DNA of 64,000 bases from Haloarcula amylolytica JCM 13557 (GCF_000336615.1 NZ_AOLW01000015.1:111875-175874), one strand, 5' to 3'. Shown: positions 9,151 to 17,909, counted from the first letter of the stretch. Program-made: numbers and translations. The notes: a model not told the origin generated them from the sequence alone.

Positions 9151-10191
9151 TCACGTTCCCTCCTCGGCCGTCGCTGTGGGCGCGTCGCCGATCAGGTCGT
9201 CGTAGATGGCCGCGAAGCGGTCGCGAACCTCCGCCATCGGGATGCCGGCGCGGTCGGCGAGCGCCAGCGCGCCGCCCATGCCGACCCCCTCCTTGGCCTC
9301 GCCGGCCACGAACCGCTCCATCGCGACGTGATCGCTCTGGTCGAAGCCGGGGTCCGTTACTGTCAGGTCGAGGTCGAGTCGGTCAGCCGACGCCCGCACG
9401 TCGGCGCTGTCGTCGTCGGCCACGTAGCTCGTCGTCGCGAGTCCAAGCGGTCCCTCGTAGCCGCCGTGGCGGACCAGCGCGGCGACGGCGACGCACTGAC
9501 TGCCGCCGGCAAGCGTTACGGCGGTATCGCTCTCGACGGCTCCGGCGGTCAGCCCAGCGAGCGTTGCCAGGACGGGGTCACCCATCCGGCGGACGGCCCG
9601 CTTCGGTTCGTTTGCGGCGTCGCCCGGTGACAGCGAACTGGCCTGCAGGCCCTCGGCGACCAGTTTCTCCTTCTGTTCGGTCGGGTTCTCCGGCAGCGAC
9701 GAGGAGACCATTCCCGGTTCGCCCAGCGCTCGAAAGACCCCGAGGGCTGTCGTCGTCCCGCCGGGAATGGTTTCGCCCAGATACAGTTCGTCGGCCGGGA
9801 GTGCCTGCCCGAGCTGTCGGGCGGCCGCGAACGCCCCGTGGGCCGTCGACACCGGGTCCTGCTCCGCGATGTCCTTTCCCGGGCGTGCGCCGACGGAGAC
9901 TGTCGGCGCGCCCGTTTTCTCGGCCAGTCCGCCGTCGACCACAGTGACGTCAAATCCCAGGACGTCCCGGACGGCTCGTGTCACCAGCGCCGGCGTCGGA
10001 CAGCCGCTCGGACTGACCGGTGTCACACTCGTCCGAACTGGCGTGCCGTAGGTCACTAACTCCGCGTCTGCCGCGGGCGTTACCGACATCAGTTCGGGGT
10101 CGGCTCCGGCGGCGCTAATCCCCGCCCGACCCGCGGTTTCGGTCGTTCCTGCGACGAGCGCAAAGCGTGTTCCGCCACCGGGTGAAGTCAT
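9151..10191 (-). CDS. cobT: Archaeal CobT: nicotinate-nucleotide--dimethylbenzimidazole phosphoribosyltransferase family
   Basis: The 346-residue protein belongs to the archaeal CobT group (formerly UPF0284), which activates the lower-ligand base of cobamides as its riboside phosphate. Family features include LYLGETIPGGTTTALGV and the glycine-rich LAGGSQCVAVAAL. An upstream extension to 10245 lacks coding character, and the ATG at 10191 lies about 27 nt after a TATA-like box, so I chose it. It heads the cobT-cbiA unit. I see no cobalamin riboswitch upstream. Confidence 0.87.
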   Translation of the reverse strand: MTSPGGGTRFALVAGTTETAGRAGISAAGADPELMSVTPAADAELVTYGTPVRTSVTPVSPSGCPTPALVTRAVRDVLGFDVTVVDGGLAEKTGAPTVSVGARPGKDIAEQDPVSTAHGAFAAARQLGQALPADELYLGETIPGGTTTALGVFRALGEPGMVSSSLPENPTEQKEKLVAEGLQASSLSPGDAANEPKRAVRRMGDPVLATLAGLTAGAVESDTAVTLAGGSQCVAVAALVRHGGYEGPLGLATTSYVADDDSADVRASADRLDLDLTVTDPGFDQSDHVAMERFVAGEAKEGVGMGGALALADRAGIPMAEVRDRFAAIYDDLIGDAPTATAEEGT

Positions 10192-10212
10192 TGTAGTTGT
10201 ATTATCACAAGT

Positions 10213-10253
10213 AAACTTTAATATCTTGGTGCTGGGGCGGCGCATGATTTATA
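10213..10253. promoter_or_regulatory. Divergent promoter pair for cobT and the 10278 gene
   Basis: On the minus strand a box reading atattaaagttta ends about 25 nt before the cobT ATG. On the plus strand a box reading gatttatacc (10246-10253) lies about 25 nt before the ATG at 10278. Both transcripts would then be leaderless or nearly so. Confidence 0.5.
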
Positions 10254-10277
10254 CCGCACGGCCGCGGTTCCCCGAAC

Positions 10278-10502
10278 ATGGACGATTTTGACGAACTCCT
10301 CTCGTCGTTGACCCCGCGCGAGGACAACGAGGCGATCGCTTCCTACCAGAACACGACGGCTGTGGCCTGTCCATCCTGTGAAGAACCGTTCGACGATATG
10401 GTCGTCTGCAAGCAGGAGTTCACCTCCCTCAATCTCGATTTCGAGATGGACCTCTGTACGACTATCAACGACGGGAACGTCGTGTTGTTTACCCACAAGT
10501 AA
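10278..10502 (+). CDS. Small conserved haloarchaeal protein with a CPxC motif
   Basis: The 74-residue protein begins MDDFDELLSSLTPRED and contains one ACPSCEEPFDDMVVCK segment, so three cysteines could bind a metal together with another ligand, plus an acidic DLCTTINDGNVVLFTHK tail. I recognise the pattern as a recurrent small haloarchaeal protein but cannot assign a function. Its own TATA box gives a leaderless start, supporting the reality of the gene. It is divergent from cobT. Confidence 0.75.
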   Translation: MDDFDELLSSLTPREDNEAIASYQNTTAVACPSCEEPFDDMVVCKQEFTSLNLDFEMDLCTTINDGNVVLFTHK

Positions 10503-10864
10503 CTGCCGGGACAAGTGTCATCCCGTTGGTTCTCCGCCAATTCTCTACGCAGTAGTGTGGAATCCGGCAACAGCATCCCACCCTGATATCAACTATGATA
10601 ATTGCAGCAATGGCTTTTTATACATCTCCCCCCATCTCTCACAATAGGCACCACACTGGTGCCGCACCACCCCACCCCCCACCCCCACATTCCTTACCTT
10701 TCCACTTCTGGTGAGGCGTCGGCTTCCACACCGACGGTTTTCGTACCCGATAGCTCATAGTCACCCCCACTACGGTAGTTCCAGGCAGCTCAACTGTCAG
10801 ATCCGACTTGCCAGTGTGGCACACACGGCGCCGGCTACTCCGCTCACGACGAACCGACGGAAAA
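10503..10864. other. Intergenic stretch with no convincing protein gene
   Basis: No reading frame here has convincing coding character. The stretch carries a strong TATA box, two perfect stem-loops and a C-rich tract, which together I list as a candidate small RNA gene (see the ncRNA entry). Confidence 0.5.
10645..10741 (+). ncRNA. Candidate small RNA of about 95 nt
   Basis: A TATA box (cttttatac-like, 10614-10625) predicts a start near 10645. The transcript would open with a perfect hairpin (7-bp arms 10647-10653 and 10657-10663, 3-nt loop), continue through a C-rich tract (10668-10687) and end with a second perfect hairpin (arms 10717-10722 and 10731-10736) followed by gttttc, which resembles a terminator. 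There is no start codon with coding character downstream of the box. This is a structural inference only. Confidence 0.35.
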
Positions 10865-10966
10865 TGGAAGGGGCGGGAGTCGAACCACGCGGAGCCCTTT
10901 GCGGGGTAACCACCAACCGATTCTGGCATGTTGGTCGGTAGCGCTCTACCACTGAGCCACCCTTCC
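10865..10966 (-). tRNA. tRNA-like sequence with abnormal anticodon arm and T arm
   Basis: The 5' and 3' ends form a perfect 7-bp acceptor stem (GGAAGGG with CCCTTCC plus A), and the D arm GCTC-AGTGGTA-GAGC is normal. The T loop reads GTTCGACTC, but its stem pairs only if one T (complement of 10887) is bulged. The middle part is too long for a standard tRNA. It forms an imperfect hairpin whose loop contains ATGCCAG, so a GCC (Gly) anticodon is possible, and a second hairpin resembling a long variable arm follows. It could be a tRNA with a small intron, a class II tRNA or a decayed copy. The identity is uncertain. Confidence 0.45.
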
Positions 10967-11163
10967 AAGCTATCTATAATACGCTCCTGACAACCAAGTA
11001 AGTGATGATTCCGGGTGTTTCCGCGAGCCGACGCCTCCCGCTGGCTGCGCTTGCGCCGGTTTCCATGTCCCCAGCAGCGGCTTCCGGACGGATCGGGTTT
11101 CGCGTACGTCACTGTGTCCTGTTGGGGTAACAACAACTTATTTTGCGTTGGCCGGCGACACCC

Positions 11164-11490
11164 GTGTCTGTGAGCTACACGAAAGTCAACTACACCGACG
11201 TGGAACCGGTCGCCGATGCGATGCACTTCCTCCGGGACCCGCTGGACTGTGAGCAGGTCGGCGTCACTGTGCTGGACTGTGACCCCGGCTGGACCGGCAA
11301 ACCGCACGACCACGCCGACGAGGGCCACGAGGAGGTGTACGTCCTTATCGAGGGAGAAGCGACTGTCGAGGTTGACGGCGAAGATGTGGCCCTCGCTGCT
11401 GGCGATGCGATCAGTCTCCCGCCGGAAGCGGAGCGAACGATTCACAACGGTGACACAGAGAGCACGTTCGTCCTCGTCGGCGCACCCTGA
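11164..11490 (+). CDS. Small cupin-domain protein
   Basis: The 108-residue protein is a single cupin barrel. Motif 1 is visible in HDHADEGHEEVYVLIEGEATVEV (His, His, Glu metal ligands; cited in parts) and motif 2 in AGDAISLPPEAERTIHN. Such stand-alone cupins bind a metal and may be isomerases, dioxygenases or sensors; the substrate is not predictable. A TATA-like cttattttg at 11137-11145 is about 25 nt before the GTG at 11164, so I place the start there; the GTG at 11170 is also possible. It is convergent with sdhA. Confidence 0.85.
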   Translation: MSVSYTKVNYTDVEPVADAMHFLRDPLDCEQVGVTVLDCDPGWTGKPHDHADEGHEEVYVLIEGEATVEVDGEDVALAAGDAISLPPEAERTIHNGDTESTFVLVGAP

Positions 11491-11529
11491 AACTCGCAGA
11501 AACAGATATCGTCGCCGGTGGTCAGGTCG

Positions 11530-13356
11530 TCAGTACGACCGGACTTTCGGCTCGTAGGTCTCCTCGTCGCCTTCGAGGATGACGGGCTTGTAGTAGAGTT
11601 CGGGGGTACCCTCGTTCCAGGCGAGCATCGTGTGCTTGATCCACTCGTCGTCCTTGCGTTCTTGGTGCTCCGCACGCCAGTGTGCGCCACGGAACTCCTC
11701 GCGTGCGAGCGCGCCGAGCGTGATGGCCTCTGCCACGTCGAGGATGTTGCGGGTCTCGATAGTGTGGATGAGGTCCGTGTTGTAGGTCCGGGACGGGTCT
11801 TCGACGGCGACGTTCTCGTACTCCTTGCGCGCCGTCCGGAGGTCCTGAAGGGCCTTCTCCAGACCCGCTTCGGTCCGGAACACGTTGACGTTCTCGGTCA
11901 TCGTCTCCTGCACGTCCGCGCGGACCTCGGCGTGGTTGATGCCGTCGGATTCGATGAGGGTCTCGACGCGCTGGCGCTCCTGCTCGACGGTGCTTTCGAG
12001 GACCGCCTTTGGCTCGACAGCCGCCCCGTCGGCGGCGACGTCGTCGCTGCCGGCGTCGATGGCACCGGGTTCGACCGGCGGTTGCACGTCGCCGGGCTCG
12101 CTCTTGGCGGAGGGGCCGGTCTGGATCTCGGCGGTCTTCATGTCCTTGCCGGCGGCGTGGTGGCCGGCGCGGGCCCCGAACACGAGCAGTTCCGGCAGGG
12201 CGTTACCCCCGAGCCGGTTCGCGCCGTGTAGCGAGACACACGCCGTCTCGCCGGCCGCGTAGAGGCCGTCGATGCACGTCTCGCCGTTCTCGTCGCACTC
12301 GATGCCGCCCATGGCGTAGTGCTGGCCGGGCTTGACCGGCATCGGCTCGTCGAGGCCGTCGACGCCCTCGAAGTCCTCCGCGAGGTGGAGGATGTTCTCC
12401 AGGCGGTCGAGAATGCGCTCTTCGCCGAGGTGGCGCATGTCGAGATCGACGTACTCGTCCTCGACGCCGCGGCCCTCGTTGACTTCAGTCAGTTCGGCAC
12501 GCGCGACCACGTCACGGGAGGCCAGTTCCCCCTCGTTGTTGGCGTAGCCGTGCTCGAACATGAACCGCTCCTCGTCGTCGTTGTAGAGGATCCCACCCTC
12601 GCCGCGGACCCCTTCGGAGATGAGGACGCCCGTCGATGGCAGCGTGGTCGGGTGGAACTGGATCATCTCCATGTCCTCCATCGGGACGCCGGCGCGGTAG
12701 GCCATCGCACAGCCGTCGCCGGTGTTGGCGACGGCGTTCGTGGTGTGGTCGAAGGCCTGGCCCAGTCCGCCGGTTGCGAGAATCACGCCGTTGTTCGCGC
12801 GGAAGCCCTGAATCTCGCCGGACTTGATGTCGTAGGCGACACAGCCGTGACAGACGCGGTCCTCGGGGTCGTCGTGGTCAGTGACCGCGAGCTGGGTCAC
12901 GTACCACTCGTCGTACACCTCGATGCCGCGCTTGACCGCCTGCTCGTACATCGTGTGCAGCAGGTGGTGACCGGTCTCGGCACCGGCGTACGTCGTCCGC
13001 GGATAGGAGAGGCCACCGAACGGCCGCTGGGAGACGCGGCCGTCGTCCTCGCGGGAGAAGGGCATCCCCCAGTGTTCGAGCTGGATGACCTCTTCCGGGG
13101 CGTCCTTGGCGAAGGTGTCGATGGCAGGGGCGTCGCCGAGATAGTCTGACCCCTTCATCGTGTCGTACGCGTGGAGGTCCCAGGAGTCCCCTTCCTGAAG
13201 GGCGGCGTTGATTCCACCCTCCGCGGCACCAGTGTGGCTCCGAACTGGATGGAGCTTGGTCACGAGGGCCACATCTGCACCCTCTTCGTCCGCTGCAATA
13301 GCCGCCCTGAGGCCAGCGCCACCCGCGCCGACCACGATGACATCGTGTTCGTACAT
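11530..13356 (-). CDS. sdhA: Succinate dehydrogenase flavoprotein subunit
   Basis: The 608-residue subunit oxidises succinate to fumarate in the TCA cycle and binds FAD. The N-terminal Rossmann motif is IVVGAGGAGLRAAIAADEEG. The histidine that carries covalent FAD is in RSHTGAAEGGINAAL, and the capping-domain and catalytic region follows (HTLPSTG-type region, then HYAMGGIECDENGET). Unlike the usual contiguous sdhCDBA order, it is separated from sdhB by a histidine kinase gene on the other strand and so needs its own promoter. A TATA-like cttaagtt box lies about 50 nt upstream of its ATG. Confidence 0.97.
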   Translation of the reverse strand: MYEHDVIVVGAGGAGLRAAIAADEEGADVALVTKLHPVRSHTGAAEGGINAALQEGDSWDLHAYDTMKGSDYLGDAPAIDTFAKDAPEEVIQLEHWGMPFSREDDGRVSQRPFGGLSYPRTTYAGAETGHHLLHTMYEQAVKRGIEVYDEWYVTQLAVTDHDDPEDRVCHGCVAYDIKSGEIQGFRANNGVILATGGLGQAFDHTTNAVANTGDGCAMAYRAGVPMEDMEMIQFHPTTLPSTGVLISEGVRGEGGILYNDDEERFMFEHGYANNEGELASRDVVARAELTEVNEGRGVEDEYVDLDMRHLGEERILDRLENILHLAEDFEGVDGLDEPMPVKPGQHYAMGGIECDENGETCIDGLYAAGETACVSLHGANRLGGNALPELLVFGARAGHHAAGKDMKTAEIQTGPSAKSEPGDVQPPVEPGAIDAGSDDVAADGAAVEPKAVLESTVEQERQRVETLIESDGINHAEVRADVQETMTENVNVFRTEAGLEKALQDLRTARKEYENVAVEDPSRTYNTDLIHTIETRNILDVAEAITLGALAREEFRGAHWRAEHQERKDDEWIKHTMLAWNEGTPELYYKPVILEGDEETYEPKVRSY

Positions 13357-13605
13357 TGTGAGAGTGTCTCTTGGCGTGGTTTCGGCTTAGGATTAGCCAA
13401 ACTTAAGCCTCCCTGTTGCGTTACCGAGTATGGCTCCACTAGTGGGTTGCATCTCGCTCCTGATATCGGGACGTCTTGTCAGGGAGACTGAATTCTTGAC
13501 CTATCCGATGGAATTATATCACGCGCTGTGAATACTTAGGAACCAACTACTGATACTAGACCCGACGGATAGTCCCACTACGGGCGCTGACCCGTCTCAA
13601 ACCTG

Positions 13606-14955
13606 ATGCCAGACCAGTATCTCACGTCAACTGATGACTTCGAAGCGGTGTTAGCCGAGGCACCATCAGTACTGACAGTTACTGATGGCGAACTGATAAT
13701 ACGGTTTGTGAGCCCAGCGATCGAACGCGTGTTAGGGTACGATATGGAGTCGCTCGTCGGCACGAACTGGCTGGATCTCGTCCACCCGGAGGACACGGAT
13801 CGCGTTCTTGCCACGCTTGCGGGCGAACGGGACGACGACGGGGCCGAGTACCGGTTCCGGAACGCCGATGGCGACTGGGTCTGGCTCGAAACCATCGTCT
13901 CATCGGACACCGAGACAGACCGCGATTGCCTGGTGTTCACCTCCCGCGACGTCAGCGACCGACCGCGCTTCGAGGCCCGGTTTCACCAGTTCGTCACCCA
14001 CACCTCCGACGTGCTCACTGTGTTCGACGAGCAAGGCAATGTCGAGTACATCAGTCCGTCCGTGGAACGCGTCCTCGGCTACGACCAAGACGAAATGCAG
14101 GACTCGGACCTCTTCGAGTACGTGCATCCGGACGACCTCTCGAACGCCCTCACCGAGTTCGGCCAGATGATAGACGACCCGGGGTATATCGCCGTCATCG
14201 AACACCGCTATCGCCACGCAGACGGCGACTGGATCTGGGCGGAGTCCCGCGGCCAGCAGGTCGAGAGCGGCCCGCTGGAAGACCACGTCGTCGTGACGAC
14301 TCGCGACATCTCCGAGCGGAAACAGCGCGAACAGGAACTCGAGCGACAGAACCAGCGCCTCGAGCGGTTCTCGGACGCGATTAGTCACGACCTACGGAAC
14401 CCGCTGGACGTCCTCGATGGCTCGCTCGAACTCGCGCGTGAGACAGGGGAAGACGCGCACTTCGAGCGCGCCGAACGGAGCATCGACCGGATGTACACGC
14501 TCATCGACGACTTGCTCGTGCTCGCCAAACAGGGCGTCGACCCGGAGGAGATCGAGACAGTCGACCTCAGCACCCTCTCGCAACGGGCCTGGTCGATGGT
14601 CGACACACAGGACGCGACGCTGGAAACTGAGGCCGCCGACAGCATCAAAGCCGACGAGGGGGCGATGCTGGAACTACTCGAGAACCTCTTTCGGAACGCT
14701 ATCGAACACGGTGGCGACGACGTGACTGTCACTGTCGGGACGGAATCGTGGGGGTTCTACGTCACGGACGACGGGACGGGCTTTTCCGACGGCACCGCGG
14801 ACCTGTTCGAACCCGGCTACTCGACGGCCGATGAGGGGACCGGATTCGGCCTCTGCATCGTCGAACAGATCGTCGACGCACACAACTGGGAGGTCATCGC
14901 GACTGACAGCGAAAGCGGCGGTGCGCGATTCGAGTTCATCTGCCGCGATAGCTGA
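13606..14955 (+). CDS. PAS-PAS sensor histidine kinase
   Basis: The 449-residue soluble kinase has two PAS domains (about residues 12-120 and 130-238), each ending in a PAC-like stretch (RDVSDR; RDISERKQREQEL), then a short coiled coil. A HisKA segment has the phospho-acceptor His261 in AISHDLRNPLDVL. The HATPase domain shows an N box (LENLFRNAIEHGG) and G boxes (TDDGTGFSDG, GTGFGLCIVEQI). There are no membrane segments, so the signal is cytoplasmic. No response regulator is adjacent. It sits between sdhB and sdhA on the opposite strand, convergent with sdhB, which may hint at a respiratory or redox cue. Confidence 0.93.
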   Translation: MPDQYLTSTDDFEAVLAEAPSVLTVTDGELIIRFVSPAIERVLGYDMESLVGTNWLDLVHPEDTDRVLATLAGERDDDGAEYRFRNADGDWVWLETIVSSDTETDRDCLVFTSRDVSDRPRFEARFHQFVTHTSDVLTVFDEQGNVEYISPSVERVLGYDQDEMQDSDLFEYVHPDDLSNALTEFGQMIDDPGYIAVIEHRYRHADGDWIWAESRGQQVESGPLEDHVVVTTRDISERKQREQELERQNQRLERFSDAISHDLRNPLDVLDGSLELARETGEDAHFERAERSIDRMYTLIDDLLVLAKQGVDPEEIETVDLSTLSQRAWSMVDTQDATLETEAADSIKADEGAMLELLENLFRNAIEHGGDDVTVTVGTESWGFYVTDDGTGFSDGTADLFEPGYSTADEGTGFGLCIVEQIVDAHNWEVIATDSESGGARFEFICRDS

Positions 14956-15111
14956 ACTGAGTTCTGCGCTCGTGCCTGTGATCCCCTCCAAAACCCATCT
15001 CACCCAGTTCCGCGCGCGGGTATAGACCGCTGTAGCTATTCGGCTCGACTCACATTCGCTGCCGCTGTCGGACTCCGAACGCGAACCTGAAAACTAGCCA
15101 GTCGAATCGCG

Positions 15112-15999
15112 TTACCAAAACTTCAGGTTGTTCTTGACCGCTTCCCGCTTGAGCTCCTGGATATGTTCGGTTAGCGGGATGTCCTTCGGACACACTTCGG
15201 TACAGGAGAACTGGGTCTGGCAGCGCCAGACGCCGTGTTCCTGTTCGATGATGCGCAGGCGCTCCTGCTTGCGGTTCTCGCCCTCGCGCTCGTCCATCGC
15301 GAAGCGGTAGGCCTTGTTGATGGCGGCGGGGCCGAGGTACTCGTTGTCGCCGGCGGCGATGTTACACGAGGACATGCACGCACCACACCAGATACACCGC
15401 GTGGACATCTTGACCTTCTCGCGGTTCTCCCGGGTCTGGCGCTGCTCTTCGAGCTTGTCGTCGGGCGTCTCGTCGGCGTCGAAGTACGGCTCAACGGCCT
15501 CCATCTGGTCGTAGAAGTGCTCCATGTCGACGACGAGGTCCTTCACGACCTCCTGGTGGGGCAGCGGCTCGATGCGGATGGGGTCGTCAAGCTCCGATAT
15601 CTGCGTCTTACAGCCGAGGCGCTGTCGCCCGTTGACGAACAGCGCGTCCGAGCCACAGACGGCCTGCCGGCAGGAGTGTCGGAAGGTCAGCGAGGAGTCG
15701 TAGTGGTCCCGCGCGTAGATGAGCGCATCGAGGATGGTCATCCCCTTGTGGAACGGCACGCGGAAGTCGTCGAAGCGAGGTTCCTGCTTCCCCTCGACTT
15801 CGGGGTCGTAACGGAACACTTTCAGCGTAATCGTGTCCTCGTCGTCGAGCGTCTCCTCTTCGACTTCCCGCTGGGCCTGCTCCTGTGCCTGTCGTTCGTC
15901 TCGCTGTGCGCGCCGACGGTCGCCCGGGGATTCGACCTCGGGCTCTGTCTCTTCGTCGGCCTCCGTCTCGGTCTCCTGTTGTTCGATTTGCGTACTCAT
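15112..15999 (-). CDS. sdhB: Succinate dehydrogenase iron-sulfur subunit
   Basis: The 295-residue subunit passes electrons from FAD to the membrane anchor through three Fe-S clusters. The [2Fe-2S] ligands lie in CRQAVCGSDALFVNG and the following RLGC; the [4Fe-4S] and [3Fe-4S] ligands are in CIWCGACMSSC and SCTEVCPKDI. An acidic, low-complexity N-terminal extension of about 55 residues, rich in Glu and Gln, precedes the conserved domain, as is usual in haloarchaeal versions. Its start lies three bases after sdhD. Confidence 0.97.
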   Translation of the reverse strand: MSTQIEQQETETEADEETEPEVESPGDRRRAQRDERQAQEQAQREVEEETLDDEDTITLKVFRYDPEVEGKQEPRFDDFRVPFHKGMTILDALIYARDHYDSSLTFRHSCRQAVCGSDALFVNGRQRLGCKTQISELDDPIRIEPLPHQEVVKDLVVDMEHFYDQMEAVEPYFDADETPDDKLEEQRQTRENREKVKMSTRCIWCGACMSSCNIAAGDNEYLGPAAINKAYRFAMDEREGENRKQERLRIIEQEHGVWRCQTQFSCTEVCPKDIPLTEHIQELKREAVKNNLKFW

Positions 16000-16002
16000 A
16001 GT

Positions 16003-16368
16003 TCAGACGAGGGTTGTCATGGCCAGCGACACGCGGGTCCCCTGCACGATGAGCAGGATGCCGGCGATGCCGAGCAGGTACTTGACTGCGTTCTTCCGGG
16101 AGCCGGTGAGCCCCTGGTTGACCAGCGCGTTGTACACGCCGTTGACGCCGTGGAACGTGGCGGTGACGAGGAACAGCCACATCGTGATGAGATACCAGGG
16201 TCGGTTCATTCGGGCCTGCGTACCCAGGAAGGTGAGGTCGGCGGCGTGGTTCACGAAGTGCAACAGCATGAAGTGGAACGCGAGCACGCCGACGAGGAAC
16301 ACTGCCGTCAGCCGCTGGAACAGCCAGCGACGCCCGCCACGGTCGAAGGAGGAGTAGTGTTCAGCCAT
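16003..16368 (-). CDS. sdhD: Succinate dehydrogenase membrane anchor subunit D
   Basis: The 121-residue hydrophobic protein has three membrane spans (about 17-37, 56-77 and 95-116). Histidines at the start of the first two spans are candidates for quinone or haem contacts. The start overlaps the sdhC stop by one base (TGATG), and sdhB follows directly, giving the order C-D-B on the minus strand. Confidence 0.92.
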   Translation of the reverse strand: MAEHYSSFDRGGRRWLFQRLTAVFLVGVLAFHFMLLHFVNHAADLTFLGTQARMNRPWYLITMWLFLVTATFHGVNGVYNALVNQGLTGSRKNAVKYLLGIAGILLIVQGTRVSLAMTTLV

Positions 16369-16787
16369 CAGGCTAGCTTCCCCCCGAGGAACGTCGGCAC
16401 GCTGGCGACGACGATAGCGCCCGTCAACAGGAGCGACGCGTAGAAGCTCTTGTCTTGCGATTCCAGCCCCACACCCAGGTCAACCATCAGCAATCGGATG
16501 CCGTTGAGGATGTGGAAGACGGCGACGGCCAGCAGACCGACTTCGAGGAACCGGACGATAAGCAGCGATTCGAGGCCGCTGATCGTGCTGGTGTAGAGGT
16601 CGCTGCCTGCCTGCGCGCTCGCCGGATCGACGCCGACTGCAGTGCTCAGCACCGCGATGTGGGTGAACAGGTAGCCCACGAGTACCCAGCCGGTGAACTT
16701 GTGGAAGATCCAGGCCCACATCCCGGCCGTGAACTCCCGCCACCGTCCGAAGTCCTCGACGGTGCCGCGATTGTAAGACTGACTCAT
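16368..16787 (-). CDS. sdhC: Succinate dehydrogenase cytochrome b subunit C
   Basis: The 139-residue subunit has a conserved N-terminal segment with [20 protein letters not shown] and a later [17 protein letters not shown]; these His positions are the usual haem b and quinone-site ligands. Three membrane spans are evident. It is the first gene of the sdhC-sdhD-sdhB unit, and no strong TATA box is visible beyond a weak AT-rich patch about 30 nt upstream. Confidence 0.94.
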   Translation of the reverse strand: MSQSYNRGTVEDFGRWREFTAGMWAWIFHKFTGWVLVGYLFTHIAVLSTAVGVDPASAQAGSDLYTSTISGLESLLIVRFLEVGLLAVAVFHILNGIRLLMVDLGVGLESQDKSFYASLLLTGAIVVASVPTFLGGKLA

Positions 16788-16886
16788 ACACTGGGGGGTT
16801 AGTCCGGGGACAGATAGTAGTTTCTACAGCGGACGCGTATCGCCGGAATCCCGCCCGAAGACGTTCGTCAATTGACTACTCCACAG

Positions 16887-17909
16887 TTACCAATCGTCGT
16901 CGTCCAATCGTCGGTTCCACTCGATAGCCCGCTGTGTCCGGTCGTCAAGTCGGACCAGATGGCAGAGGGGGTTGCCGGGGTACACCAGTGGGTTCTCGAG
17001 GATGCCGACCAACAGGCCGGTAAACGGCGCACGCATCAGCGTGTTCTCCGTCTTGAACGGGTTCGTGATCGTACATATCACGTCGTCTTCGTACACCAGG
17101 TCGCCGCGGTCGTAGTGCATCTCTACCAGGCCGCCCGAGTCCGCACGGATCCAGGTTTTCTCGCCGCTGTCGTCGATGACTGTCCGCCAGCCCGGCCACC
17201 GGACCGTATCAGAGTCTCGGAGGCCGAACTCCGCGAGCACCGACCGAACGCTCTCCAGGGCCGAGTCGATGAGCGGCCGCTGGAAACGGTGGGCTTCGCC
17301 CATCTCTATCGTGATCGTCGGGACGCCCGCATCGCTCAGCTCCCGTCGGAGCGACCCCGACGGACCCTCCGAGGAGATGATGACGTTCGACGAGAAGGCG
17401 TTCGCGACCCGCGCGACCTCGGGGTCGTCCATGTTCGCCCGGACGTGGAGCATGTTCGTCCGCCCGCGCGTGGACGTGTGGAAGTCGAGGCCCACGTCAC
17501 ACGGGGCCAGGAAGTTCCGGAAGATCTCGTGGGCCATCCGTTTCGCGCTCGTCGATTCGGGGTCGCCGGGGAACGAACGGTTCAGGTCCCGGTCGTAGAT
17601 CGGCAGATATCGCTCCTGTGCCAGAAACGCTGGGACGTTCAGCACCGGCAGACAGATCAGCGTCCCCGCGAGTCCGTCGTGGTTCCATTCGTGGGCCACC
17701 TCCCGGACGACCTCGATACCGTTGAGTTCGTCGCCGTGTGCAGCCGCGGTGAGAAACACTGTCGGACCGGGCCGCTTGCCGTTGACGATGGTAACCGGCA
17801 TCCGGACGGCGTCCCCCAGATACGTCTCGCTGACCGTGTAGCGAACGTTGCGGGTTTCCCCCGGCTTGACGCGGCCGCCGTCGAAGGTGAACGGCTTGGC
17901 CTCTTCCAT
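16887..17909 (-). CDS. Succinylglutamate desuccinylase/aspartoacylase-family (M14-like) hydrolase
   Basis: The 340-residue protein is a zinc-dependent amidohydrolase of the AstE/AspA branch of the M14 carboxypeptidase fold. Zinc ligands are seen in AAHGDE (His58, Glu61) and DFHTS (His144), with the family motif DLNRSFPGD at 108-116. The C-terminal half (about 235-330) resembles a beta-barrel or biotinyl-lipoyl-like appendage. I start it at 17909, because upstream codons lack coding character and a TATA-like ggttttagc box is about 26 nt away. It is divergent from a RimK-type ligase gene, the same partnership seen in peptide-tagging systems, so its substrate may be a peptide or glutamyl tag (inference). 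Confidence 0.88.
   Translation of the reverse strand: MEEAKPFTFDGGRVKPGETRNVRYTVSETYLGDAVRMPVTIVNGKRPGPTVFLTAAAHGDELNGIEVVREVAHEWNHDGLAGTLICLPVLNVPAFLAQERYLPIYDRDLNRSFPGDPESTSAKRMAHEIFRNFLAPCDVGLDFHTSTRGRTNMLHVRANMDDPEVARVANAFSSNVIISSEGPSGSLRRELSDAGVPTITIEMGEAHRFQRPLIDSALESVRSVLAEFGLRDSDTVRWPGWRTVIDDSGEKTWIRADSGGLVEMHYDRGDLVYEDDVICTITNPFKTENTLMRAPFTGLLVGILENPLVYPGNPLCHLVRLDDRTQRAIEWNRRLDDDDW

Noticed and set aside
9990-10280. Possible cobalamin riboswitch before cobT
   Set aside because: The divergent TATA boxes leave no room for a leader RNA; both transcripts appear leaderless.
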